From: an uncultured Clostridia bacterium
Lineage (GTDB): Bacteria > Bacillota > Clostridia > Christensenellales > UBA1242
DNA: 64,000 bases
Direction of reading: 5' to 3'
Assembly: GCA_944372335.1 (NCBI GenBank)
Contig: CALVYQ010000002.1
Location: 127,159-191,158, forward strand
Shown here: positions 50,249 to 57,548 of the stretch, piece after piece
How positions within the stretch are numbered: position 1 is the stretch's first letter
How the letters are laid out: every line of letters begins with the position of its first letter
The notes under the pieces: generated by a model
Database searches by the model: none
The model's input: only the letters and a program-made list of their open reading frames with translations
What the model was told of the DNA's origin: nothing
Program-made: the position numbers and the translations under genes

Positions 50249-50718
50249 ATGTAAACTTGAAGTCGTTCCAGGTGAAAGCCCTGTTAATATAACCACTCTT
50301 AATATAAAATCTCAAGAAAGAGCACCAAGTGCCATGTATTTTTTATAATTTAAAATAAACAAACTAGAGTAAGGCTTGAGCCTTACTCTTTTTTATATTG
50401 AGCACCGGACAATTCTGCCCGGTGCACCGGACAAATTTGTCCGTCAACAAAAATAAAAAGAAGCAAAAACAAAAAATAATAATTATATTTACTTTTAATA
50501 AATAAAATAAAAATATAAATTGAGAGAATATAATAAATACACGCACGTAGGCGTATATGCGTGCACACGTATTATTTTTATATAATGTATTATATTAAAT
50601 AAATTGCCCTACGGGCAGGCTGAGAAAAGGAAAAAAAGATAATACTTTTAATTATAAAAAGTGGAACTAAATTGGAACAAGTGCCTATTTTACGAATGTA
50701 TAGCAATTTTTATCAGAA
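50249..50718. other. 470-bp non-coding right end with many hairpins
   Basis: A terminator (AGAGTAAGGC/GCCTTACTCT, 50366-50375 and 50380-50389, T-run) ends the gene run. Then GCACCGG/CCGGTGC (50402-50408, 50419-50425), a perfect palindrome CGGACAAATTTGTCCG (50428-50443), CACGCA/TGCGTG (50540-50545, 50558-50563) within a stretch of mostly alternating purine-pyrimidine, and TGCCC/GGGCA (50605-50609, 50613-50617). No open frame of substance. Confidence 0.6.
50661..50696. repeat. right arm-type repeat of the attachment site
   Basis: GTGGAACTAAATTGGAAC (50661-50678) and CCTATTTTACGAA (50684-50696) repeat the left-end blocks at 36961-37011 in the same order and orientation. Confidence 0.7.
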
Positions 50719-50763
50719 CTTGCAAGCAGAGGGTCATCGGTTCGAATCCGATCATCTCCACCA
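50719..50763. repeat. attR core: 45-bp repeat, tRNA-Ala 3' fragment
   Basis: Exact copy of 36842-36886. It lacks the 5' half of the tRNA, so it is not a functional tRNA gene. Confidence 0.93.
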
Positions 50764-50766
50764 TAT

Positions 50767-50798
50767 AAAACGCTCTTATCGAAACAAGAGCGTTTTTT
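50767..50798 (+). terminator. original tRNA-Ala terminator, displaced
   Basis: Perfect 11-bp stem (50767-50777 with 50786-50796) and T-run a few bases after attR. Before integration it would have followed tRNA-Ala. Confidence 0.8.
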
Positions 50799-50800
50799 AA

Positions 50801-50851
50801 TTAAGAGTGAAAAGTGAAGGAACGCCGTTGGCGTTCAAGTGAAGAGTTGCG
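50801..50851. repeat. possible dispersed extragenic hairpin repeat
   Basis: Perfect GAACGCC-GTT-GGCGTTC hairpin (50820-50836) flanked on both sides by AAGTGAAG. The form recalls small repeated extragenic palindromes, but only one copy is in the window. Confidence 0.4.
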
Positions 50852-50874
50852 GATGATTTTAGAAAGTTTATATT

Positions 50875-50903
50875 GACTTTTTATGTAGTTTGCTTTATAA
50901 TAA
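50875..50903 (+). promoter_or_regulatory. promoter of the DHH phosphoesterase gene
   Basis: TTGACT (50875-50880), 17-bp spacer, TATAAT (50898-50903). Confidence 0.7.
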
Positions 50904-50939
50904 TCATATAATTAAAAAATATAAAATTTGGTGGTGATT

Positions 50940-51887
50940 ATGAATAAGGTTTTGATATTTACGCACGGAATAGATATTGATGGTTTTGGCGGTGCGATAC
51001 TTGGCAAACTTGCATTTAAAAATCCAAAGATAATTTTTGCAGATAACTTTAATTTAGATGAGCTAATGATAAATACGCTAAAAAATGATGCTCCTTATGA
51101 CGAGATTTATGTGACTGATCACTGTCCAAGCTACACACTTTGCGAGAAGATTGATTCTTCAAAAGCGTTATCTTCAGTTATAAAAGTATTTGACCACCAC
51201 ATTTCACGCAAAGGTAAAGAAGAGAACTTTGATTTTGTAAATTTGGTTGTGGAAAACGAGCATGGAAAACAAAGCGGAACATCGCTTTTTTATGAATATT
51301 TGGTAAAAACTGGAAGGTTAAAAAGAACGAATAGTCTTGATATGTTTACAAAATTGACAACGCTCTATGACACTTGGGAGTGGAAAAAAGATAAAGAATT
51401 AGGCACGCAAGCTTATCGATTAAACACCTTATTCCAAGCGGTTGGCAGAGATAAATATATTGAAATCGTTAGGGACATATTAGAGCGAAATCCAAATGAG
51501 TTTAAATTTTCAACCATAGAAAATAAAATCGTTGACGACTTTATCAATGATTTTAATGCTAAGATTGAGGGTTATATTACCAAAATAAAAATAGTTGATG
51601 TTGACGGCTTAAAAGTTGGATATGTTGAACTTGAAGATTTATATAAAAATGATATTGCTGAAGTTTTACGAAATAGAAATAATCCACTTAACATAGCATA
51701 TCTAATGATGCCATTGAAAGATAGGGAAAGCGTTTCTTTAAGGAATATAGAGAATATAGACTTAGCAGATATTGCTAGTAAATTTGGAGGTGGCGGTCAC
51801 AAAAGTGCGGCAAGTTTTCCAAAATCAAACGAAGAATTTAAACTTTTACAACAAGAAATTAAAGATAATTTATCAAGTCAAAAATAA
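50940..51887 (+). CDS. DHH/DHHA1-family phosphoesterase
   Basis: 315 aa from ATG 50940 with GGTGGTGATT upstream. Metal-binding motifs in order: FTHGIDIDGFGGA, YVTDHCP, and VFDHHIS (DHH). The DHHA1 end has FGGGGHKSAASF. Such proteins hydrolyse phosphodiesters of short oligonucleotides (NrnA-like) or cyclic dinucleotides; this one is nearer to the oligoribonuclease-like group, but the substrate is not certain. Cytoplasmic, with its own promoter. Confidence 0.82.
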   Translation: MNKVLIFTHGIDIDGFGGAILGKLAFKNPKIIFADNFNLDELMINTLKNDAPYDEIYVTDHCPSYTLCEKIDSSKALSSVIKVFDHHISRKGKEENFDFVNLVVENEHGKQSGTSLFYEYLVKTGRLKRTNSLDMFTKLTTLYDTWEWKKDKELGTQAYRLNTLFQAVGRDKYIEIVRDILERNPNEFKFSTIENKIVDDFINDFNAKIEGYITKIKIVDVDGLKVGYVELEDLYKNDIAEVLRNRNNPLNIAYLMMPLKDRESVSLRNIENIDLADIASKFGGGGHKSAASFPKSNEEFKLLQQEIKDNLSSQK

Positions 51888-51891
51888 GTCT

Positions 51892-51920
51892 TTGACAAGA
51901 TTTTTGAAATATCGTATTAT
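51892..51920 (+). promoter_or_regulatory. promoter of the 122-aa gene
   Basis: TTGACA (51892-51897), 17-bp spacer, TATTAT (51915-51920). Confidence 0.7.
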
Positions 51921-51961
51921 AATTTTGAAAAAAGGTGTAAATCTTTTTGTAAGGAGTGATT

Positions 51962-52330
51962 ATGACAGAGCAACAATATTTAGCATACAAAAGAAGCAGG
52001 CTTTTGACCTATGCTGACCTTGATAAATTAAGCCCAAATGAAGTTGTTTTGGTGAGTAGAGTGGGTATTCAATCAACTTTTGCAATGGCTCAATTAAGAT
52101 ATAACCAAACAGGCGAGCAAGGCGAAAAATTGAAAAAGTTGGAAGGACTCAATTGGCATTTAAGAAAGTTGGATAAAGAGAAAAAACGACCTGTATATGG
52201 AATTGTGATGACAGTTGGAGAAATAAAAGATACTTTTTCGCAGGATGATTTGAAGGGTGCGGGTTTAATTAAAGTGCCAACTCAACAAAAAGACAATAAA
52301 GAACCAGTAAAAGAAGATATAAATCGATAA
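51962..52330 (+). CDS. unknown soluble protein (122 aa)
   Basis: ATG 51962 has AAGGAGTG upstream. Starts TEQQYLAYKRSRLLTYADLD; central GEQGEKLKKLEGLNWHLRKL is helical; the tail is charged and probably disordered (QQKDNKEPVKEDINR). No family recognised. It has a good promoter and its own terminator, so it is expressed as a single gene. Confidence 0.6.
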   Translation: MTEQQYLAYKRSRLLTYADLDKLSPNEVVLVSRVGIQSTFAMAQLRYNQTGEQGEKLKKLEGLNWHLRKLDKEKKRPVYGIVMTVGEIKDTFSQDDLKGAGLIKVPTQQKDNKEPVKEDINR

Positions 52331-52346
52331 AGATTTAATGAGTGGA

Positions 52347-52378
52347 AGGAACAGTAGATAAATGCTGTTCTTTTTTAT
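52347..52378 (+). terminator. intrinsic terminator
   Basis: GAACAG/CTGTTC (52349-52354, 52365-52370) with a run of T. Ends the 122-aa gene. Confidence 0.7.
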
Positions 52379-52453
52379 ATAAATATGTTTTTTAAATTTT
52401 TAAAGAGACATTTTTTTGATATTACAAATCAATTTTGTGAGTTTAATGATTAT

Positions 52454-52933
52454 TTACAAACTGAGTTTTTTAAACGTCTCAAACCAAAGTTCCTTTTTAA
52501 ACGAAACATTTGCGGGGCTGGTGGAAGGAAGGTATATGGCGGAGATATTTGGAAAGAATTTTGTTGTTAGGCTATAGGAAGCTTTGCCGTTGCAAATGAC
52601 TGCTTGAATTGACGGGTGTATTTTTAAAAGGTTCGATATATCATTTACTTTATCTATATTTTTAATTAGTTCATTATCACTTGAACCTTTAATTGTGGAA
52701 GAAGCGACAATATCCCAAAGTGCGATACAGTGAGTGAGCAGAAACGCTCTTTTGCCTTCCGTGTTTTCTGGCACTTTTTCGCCAAAATATTCTTCTAGCA
52801 ACTTCCAAAATCTATTTTGCTTGTTGCCATAATAGAATTTTATCTCCCTACTTTTTACGCTTGGAAAACTTCCCAAGATTAAAACTTTGCTTTTGTTGTT
52901 GACAACTGGATTAAAACGATATTGCGTATTCAT
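52454..52933 (-). CDS. DNA-deoxyinosine/uracil-type glycosylase (UDG family 6-like)
   Basis: 159 aa. LILGSFPSVKSREIKFYYGN at the start, RFWKLLEEYFG, then AFLLTHCIALWDIVASS and the late LPSTSPAN loop fit hypoxanthine-DNA glycosylases of the UDG superfamily, which remove deaminated bases. SD TTAGGAGAATT. The gene is alone and convergent with the 122-aa gene. Activity on uracil is not excluded. Confidence 0.82.
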   Translation of the reverse strand: MNTQYRFNPVVNNKSKVLILGSFPSVKSREIKFYYGNKQNRFWKLLEEYFGEKVPENTEGKRAFLLTHCIALWDIVASSTIKGSSDNELIKNIDKVNDISNLLKIHPSIQAVICNGKASYSLTTKFFPNISAIYLPSTSPANVSFKKELWFETFKKLSL

Positions 52934-53040
52934 AATTCTCCTAAAATTTTTTATAAGGACAAAAATTACTTGATAAATTTTTAATGTAGTATTAAAATAA
53001 TAGCAAGAAAAGGATTATAAGTCAAATCTAGGAGGCAAAA

Positions 53041-53931
53041 ATGACAAAGGCAAAGGTATATTTCACAAAAGAGATAACAAGCGAGAGTTTGATTAGAATC
53101 TATGAGGCGTTAGGTAAGAAATTGCACGGCAAAATTGGCGTTAAGATTTCTACAGGCGAGCCGGGTGGACACAACTTTTTGAATCCAAAACTTATCGAGC
53201 CTTTGGTTAGAAAGCTTAATGGCACGATTGTTGAATGTTGCACAGCGTATGGCGGGAAGAGGCAAGATCCAAAGGAGCATTGGCAGGCAATTAAAGATCA
53301 TGGCTTCTATGCGATTGCTCCATGCGACATTATGGACGAGTTTGGTGAAAAAACTATTCCTATTAAGGGCGGATTTCATTTAAGGGAAGATATTGTTGGT
53401 GAACATATTGACAATTATGACTCTTTCCTACTTCTTTCTCATTTCAAAGGTCACGCTATGGGTGGATTTGGTGGGGCATTAAAAAATATGTCCATCGGTA
53501 TGGCTTCCACCAAGGGTAAACTCAACATACATTCAGCTGGGCAGTCATTAAATCAAGGCTATGTTTGGTCACACCTGCCAAAACAAGATGACTTTTTAGA
53601 ATCTATGGCGGACGCTTGTAAGGGTGTAATCGACTATGTTGGCAAAGATAATCTTCTATACATTAGCGTAGCAAACAATCTTTCTGTCGATTGTGACTGC
53701 GACTCCAATCCAGCCACTCCAAAGATGAAAGACCTTGGTATCTTTGCTTCCGCTGACCCTGTGGCTTTAGACCAAGCGTGCTATGATGCTGTAATAAATT
53801 CTGATGATCCGGGCAAAGCTGATTTAATTGAAAGAATGAACTCCCGTCATGGAATACACACGGTGGAGGCGGGCTACGCTTTAAAACTTGGCGTACGTGA
53901 CTACGAAATTATCGACATCGACGAGAAGTAA
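53041..53931 (+). CDS. DUF362-domain protein
   Basis: 296 aa. VGVKISTGEPGGHNFLNP-like start (KIGVKISTGEPGG), ECCTAYGGKR, LLLSHFKGHAMGGFGGALKN and ASADPVALDQACYDAV are DUF362 marks. The usual ferredoxin-type Cys cluster is replaced by a short DCDCDSNPATP segment. Family members occur with iron-sulphur and nickel-cofactor genes. The LarC-like gene starts 2 bases after the stop, so a shared job in cofactor or racemase maturation is likely. SD CTAGGAGGC. Confidence 0.8.
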   Translation: MTKAKVYFTKEITSESLIRIYEALGKKLHGKIGVKISTGEPGGHNFLNPKLIEPLVRKLNGTIVECCTAYGGKRQDPKEHWQAIKDHGFYAIAPCDIMDEFGEKTIPIKGGFHLREDIVGEHIDNYDSFLLLSHFKGHAMGGFGGALKNMSIGMASTKGKLNIHSAGQSLNQGYVWSHLPKQDDFLESMADACKGVIDYVGKDNLLYISVANNLSVDCDCDSNPATPKMKDLGIFASADPVALDQACYDAVINSDDPGKADLIERMNSRHGIHTVEAGYALKLGVRDYEIIDIDEK

Positions 53932-53932
53932 G

Positions 53933-54703
53933 ATGAGCAAACTTCATATAGACTGCTCCTACGGTGTCAGCGGAGATATGCTAAACGGTGCGTTGCTTGA
54001 TTTAGGAGCAAGTCAGTCGGAATTATTAAAGAAACTTGATAGTTTGAATTTAAAAGGCTATCATATCAAAATTGAAAGGGTGGAAAGTAGAAATGCCACC
54101 GATTTTGATGTAGTTTTAGCCACCGAAAACTTTGACCACGATATGCAATATCTCTATGGCAATCAACAAAATAGAATGCAAGAGTTTAAAGAAAAGCGCA
54201 ATCTTGCAGGCATAAAAAAATTACTAAATAAAAACGCTGTTTTAAGTGAGAAAGACAAGAAGTTGGCACTTGAAATTTTTGATATAGTTGCCACAGCTGA
54301 AGCAAAGGCACATGGCGAAAGAAAGGAAGATATCATCTTTCATGAAAGCGGAGCAATGGACTCGATTATCGACATTGTAAGTTTCTCAGTTCTATTAAAC
54401 GACCTTGCTCCAAGCGAGATTTTTGCTACCAATTTATGCGAAGGGCATGGCTTTATCAACACACGCAAAGGTAAAATGGCAATTCCAACGCCAGCTGTTA
54501 AAAATATTGCTTTAGATAAAAATTTGACACTTAAAAATGTGGATTTACCTTATGAGCTAATCACGCCGACAGGGCTTGCGTGTCTATCAGCAGTTGCCGA
54601 ATTTAAAGAAGTAAAATTCACCGAGCTTCTAAAGATTGGGCATGGTTTAGGCAAACGTGACTACGGCACACCTGGCACACTCAAAATGGAATTTGTGAGA
54701 TAA
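53933..54703 (+). CDS. larC: LarC N-terminal-domain protein (LarC1 only)
   Basis: 256 aa from ATG 53933. LHIDCSYGVSGDMLNGALLD at the start, FHESGAMDSIIDIV, and PYELITPTGLACLSAV are LarC marks; the end GHGLGKRDYGTPGTLKMEF is where LarC1 stops. LarC inserts nickel into the NPN cofactor of lactate racemase and relatives, and full LarC has a LarC2 domain, joined in Lactiplantibacillus by a frameshift. Here no LarC2 follows in any frame before the convergent gene at 54710. It is therefore either a stand-alone LarC1 or a truncated gene. Confidence 0.8.
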   Translation: MSKLHIDCSYGVSGDMLNGALLDLGASQSELLKKLDSLNLKGYHIKIERVESRNATDFDVVLATENFDHDMQYLYGNQQNRMQEFKEKRNLAGIKKLLNKNAVLSEKDKKLALEIFDIVATAEAKAHGERKEDIIFHESGAMDSIIDIVSFSVLLNDLAPSEIFATNLCEGHGFINTRKGKMAIPTPAVKNIALDKNLTLKNVDLPYELITPTGLACLSAVAEFKEVKFTELLKIGHGLGKRDYGTPGTLKMEFVR

Positions 54704-54709
54704 AGATTT

Positions 54710-55282
54710 TTAATGCTTTTTTAAAAAGAGGTAAGGCTTTTTTACGCTATAATCCTCACCAAGATTTATATTGAGCGATTTTGCTAGATTTGATAAAATG
54801 GTGAATTTATCCTCTTCTTTTTTATCTTTGATAGATGGATATTCTTCAATTTCTAAAAAGACTCCTAAATTTTCGACTTTTTGAAGAGTTAATGCAATAT
54901 CGTCTTTTTTATAGACGATATTTTCGTTTATATAATCGCACCAACAAGTCATACCGACATTTGTAAAAATAATTTTGGCTTTTTCTTCATCATCTATTTT
55001 TAGTTTTGTTTTTATTTCATTTATCACGTTGCCGTTATTGTCGAGAGTTTTATTTTTATAGACAATATAAGTGTTAATCCCGCTATTACCATCTATTTTA
55101 CGAATTATTAAAGATTGATTTAATAAATTTTTATAATCAACAGTCTTTAAATCGGACTTTTTTAAAGTAGTATAATATATGTCATGAATAACATACCTTT
55201 CATCAAAAACATAATCAAGGTTTTTTAGCATATTTATTACATGGGCTAAATCGTCTCTTACTTGGACACATATTTCTGTCAT
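54710..55282 (-). CDS. CYTH-superfamily-like protein
   Basis: 190 aa. Alternating charged strands typical of the CYTH tunnel fold: SLIIRKIDG, TYIVYKNKTL, EIKTKLKI, IALTLQKVENLGVFLEIEEY. The N-terminal ExExK triad of CyaB/thiamine-triphosphatase members is not intact (MTEICVQVRDD), so catalysis is uncertain. It may bind a polyphosphate. SD AAAGGAGGAAGAT. Convergent with larC, 6 bases apart. Confidence 0.6.
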   Translation of the reverse strand: MTEICVQVRDDLAHVINMLKNLDYVFDERYVIHDIYYTTLKKSDLKTVDYKNLLNQSLIIRKIDGNSGINTYIVYKNKTLDNNGNVINEIKTKLKIDDEEKAKIIFTNVGMTCWCDYINENIVYKKDDIALTLQKVENLGVFLEIEEYPSIKDKKEEDKFTILSNLAKSLNINLGEDYSVKKPYLFLKKH

Positions 55283-55415
55283 ATCTTCCTCCTTTATAAA
55301 ACATTTTTAATTTAAATAATAAATTTCACATTGTCTTTTTAAGTATAACATTGAAATTTAAAATTTGTCAAATACAAAAAATTATAGTAGTTTTATCTTA
55401 ATATAACTATTTTTC

Positions 55416-55444
55416 TTGACAAGCGGATATAATAAAAATATAAT
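55416..55444 (+). promoter_or_regulatory. promoter of the three-gene membrane/LURP-one operon
   Basis: TTGACA (55416-55421), 17-bp spacer, TATAAT (55439-55444): full consensus. Confidence 0.75.
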
Positions 55445-55471
55445 TAAATTAAGAGTTTATAAGGAGAAGAA

Positions 55472-55903
55472 ATGAAAAATCCTTCACTTGCGAAAATGGA
55501 ATTTAATAATTTTGGCTTAAGACTTGGCAAGATATTTTTTAATCTCGCCATTTTTTTGTTAATTTTCTGTGTGTGTGGCATGGTATCACTGTTAAGCACC
55601 GCTTTTCTTTTTTTGGTTGGAGCTGTTGTTACGATACTCAGTATGGGAACAATTTTTGTCTATGCGCCAAACTTTTGGAATTCAATTATCGCAGGTATGA
55701 ATGCCACGGCAAACTTTTTCAGCTTTGTTATAGGGAACGCATATATTTTTCTTTCAATCGTAATGGCATTATCCATAGCATCAATCGTCATTTTGGCACT
55801 TGATAGGCAGAACAAGCATATCCCAAGAATTGTGGTGGCCTCAATAGTCTTAGTTGTTGCCCTTCTCATGATGATTTTTGTTGCATCGGGGGTGATAGCA
55901 TGA
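55472..55903 (+). CDS. unknown membrane protein (143 aa)
   Basis: SD AAGGAGAAG. Three to four membrane segments (LAIFLLIFCVCGMVSLLSTA-like stretch, then TILSMGTIFVYAPNF, AYIFLSIVMALSIASIVILA, and a last one). No family recognised. Overlaps the next gene by ATGA, forming an operon with the following two. Confidence 0.6.
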   Translation: MKNPSLAKMEFNNFGLRLGKIFFNLAIFLLIFCVCGMVSLLSTAFLFLVGAVVTILSMGTIFVYAPNFWNSIIAGMNATANFFSFVIGNAYIFLSIVMALSIASIVILALDRQNKHIPRIVVASIVLVVALLMMIFVASGVIA

Positions 55904-56406
55904 AAAAGTTGAGCGTTAAAATAACGGGCGTGCCTAAAAAAGTTCATTTATATACCTTAGTTGATGGGCAGATGATAAAGTTGAAGAAAAATCAGTTTGG
56001 TGCTTATGAGGGCGAGTTTGAAACAGAAAAAGAAAATGTTGCTGTCGAGGTGTTTAGAAGTTTAGAACTTTTGGGGAAACTATGGTGGCTTTATTCTCTT
56101 ATCACCTTTATTGTCAGTGTTTTAGGTATCTTCGAGCCGTGGTATGATAGAAAATGTATCGCGTTAGAATGCAAATATGTGGTTAGCCTAAAAGAAACAA
56201 GTGAAATAAAGATAAATTTAAAACCTCTTTCAAAAGAAGGAAAGGCGGTTGATGTTGAATCGGACAGCGAGGTTATGGAAGTAAATAATGCATTTTATAT
56301 TGACAAAAAAGCAAAACTTCGCTGGAGATTAATGCTTGCATTCAAGATAATAATCTGGATTGTGGCAATAATTCTTGCAATTTATTTTATTGCAATTAAT
56401 ATATAA
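55900..56406 (+). CDS. unknown membrane-anchored protein (168 aa)
   Basis: N-terminal soluble beta domain (LSVKITGVPKKVHLYTLVDG) with a hydrophobic stretch at about 50-74 (LLGKLWWLYSLITFIVSVLG) and a C-terminal membrane segment (IIIWIVAIILAIYFIAINI). No family recognised. Middle gene of a three-gene operon. Confidence 0.6.
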   Translation: MKKLSVKITGVPKKVHLYTLVDGQMIKLKKNQFGAYEGEFETEKENVAVEVFRSLELLGKLWWLYSLITFIVSVLGIFEPWYDRKCIALECKYVVSLKETSEIKINLKPLSKEGKAVDVESDSEVMEVNNAFYIDKKAKLRWRLMLAFKIIIWIVAIILAIYFIAINI

Positions 56407-56416
56407 AGGAGGGAAT

Positions 56417-56908
56417 ATGAAAGTTTATATCAAAAACAAAGTTTTTTCAATAGGTGGTGGCTCATCGGTTGTCAATGAAAATCAAGAGCCAGTCTATAAC
56501 GTTAAGGGCAGGGTGTTCAGCATCACAAGAGTCAAATATGTCTGTGACCTAGAAGGGAAACGCCTTTTTAAAATAAGAAACAAGTGGTTCAATTTCTTTG
56601 TGCATAAAGCATATATCTACGATGCGAACAAGAAGAAAATTGCTACTGTTAAGGATAAATGGTTCAACACCAAAGGGGAATATTTTGTTTTAGGTTATAA
56701 AGACGAGATTAAGATACAAGGCAATTTCTTCGGCTTGACCTCACAGATTTTGAAAAACGGCGAAGTTGTTGGCACAATTCGTAGGCAAGTGTCAATCATA
56801 GCCGATGGCTTTGAGCTTGAAGCAAATGAAGAAGATATGCCATTTCTTGTCGCCCTAGTTATTGCAATTGATAACATAACTGATAAAAAATATAAAAAAT
56901 TTATATGA
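56417..56908 (+). CDS. LURP-one/YxjI-like protein
   Basis: 163 aa from ATG 56417 (AAAGGAGGGAAT). Repeating beta-hairpins with VYNVKGRVFSITRVKYV, FKIRNKWFNFFVHKAYIYD, and LKNGEVVGTIRRQVSIIADG match the tubby-like LURP-one-related fold. Bacterial members such as YxjI are uncharacterised, probably scaffolds. It is the last gene of the operon with the two membrane proteins, which may be its partners. Confidence 0.75.
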   Translation: MKVYIKNKVFSIGGGSSVVNENQEPVYNVKGRVFSITRVKYVCDLEGKRLFKIRNKWFNFFVHKAYIYDANKKKIATVKDKWFNTKGEYFVLGYKDEIKIQGNFFGLTSQILKNGEVVGTIRRQVSIIADGFELEANEEDMPFLVALVIAIDNITDKKYKKFI

Positions 56909-56933
56909 TTTAAAAGCATAGTAAATTTTCACT

Positions 56934-57473
56934 TTTGGAGATTACTACGGAGCATATAGGGCACTTGAAGATTTATATAGGGAAGGCAAGATTAGAGCGA
57001 TAGGAATTTCTAACTTTTATCCAGATAGGGTTGTTGATATGTGTTTATTTGGCAGAGAGATTGTTCCAGCAGTAAATCAGATTGAGGTAAATCCGTTAAA
57101 TCAAAGAGATGCCGACAAGGAAGTTATGGATAAATACGGAGTGAAAACTGAAGCTTGGGCTCCATTTGGCGAAGGTAGAAACAATATGTTCTCAAATCCA
57201 ACACTCATGGAGATAGGCAAAAAATATCATAAGTCAGTGGCACAGGTTATCTTACGCTGGCTGATACAGAGAGGAATCATCGTTGTTTGCAAGTCAACGC
57301 ATCTTGAGCGTATTCAAGAGAATTTCAGCGTTTTTGATTTTAAACTTTCAGATGATGATATGAAAAAAATCAAAGCACTCGACACGGAAAACAGCCTTTT
57401 CTTCAATCACCAAGATCCTAAGATGGTGGAGTGGTTTGACCAGATGGTTGGTATTCGTAGAAATCATAAATAA
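56934..57473 (+). pseudogene. aldo/keto reductase remnant, 5' half missing
   Basis: From about 56934 the frame reads FGDYYGAYRALEDLY, then REGKIRAIGISNFYPDRVVD, then PAVNQIEVNPLNQRD and GIIVVCKSTHLERIQENF. These are the C-terminal half of an AKR with NADPH-binding residues. The first ~110 residues (including the Tyr/Lys/Asp catalytic set) are absent, and TAA at 56922 blocks extension. The end is intact. The remnant begins 25 bases after the LURP-one stop, so a deletion joined the two. An internal ATG gives only 144 aa and would be inactive. Confidence 0.85.
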
Positions 57474-57480
57474 TTAAAAC

Positions 57481-57521
57481 AAAAAGAGTATCCTTAATGC
57501 TTTTTAATGGATACTCTTTTT
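57481..57521. terminator. bidirectional intrinsic terminator
   Basis: Perfect 13-bp stem (57481-57493 with 57509-57521), A-run and T-run at the ends. Serves the AKR remnant and the convergent coiled-coil gene. Confidence 0.85.
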
Positions 57522-57548
57522 AAATTTTTATGTAAAGAGCTTCTATAC

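Larger units (their letters stand above)
36842..50763. mobile_element. inovirus-like integrated element (13,877 bp) in tRNA-Ala
   Basis: Bounded by exact 45-bp repeats of the tRNA-Ala 3' end. In order it holds a minus-strand lysogeny block (tyrosine integrase, small membrane protein, repressor), a three-operator switch, then some 20 plus-strand genes. The latter include a winged-helix protein, membrane-anchored beta-rich proteins, two beta-propeller adhesin-like proteins, a small TM protein with a basic N-terminus and acidic tail, and a Zot/pI-type ATPase. There are no capsid, portal, terminase, tail, relaxase or T4SS genes. Size and Zot fit a filamentous phage. No HUH-type Rep was recognised, so replication is unexplained. 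Confidence 0.8.

Noticed and set aside
50719-50763. Second tRNA-Ala gene
   Set aside because: Only the 3' 45 bases are present; no 5' acceptor or D arm. It is the attR copy.
36842-50763. Integrative conjugative element, or a satellite of tailed phage
   Set aside because: No relaxase, T4SS, terminase, capsid or tail gene is seen; the Zot-type ATPase favours a filamentous phage.
57039-57473. Functional short aldo/keto reductase from an internal ATG
   Set aside because: The catalytic N-terminal half is missing and homologous sequence continues upstream of that ATG to about 56934.
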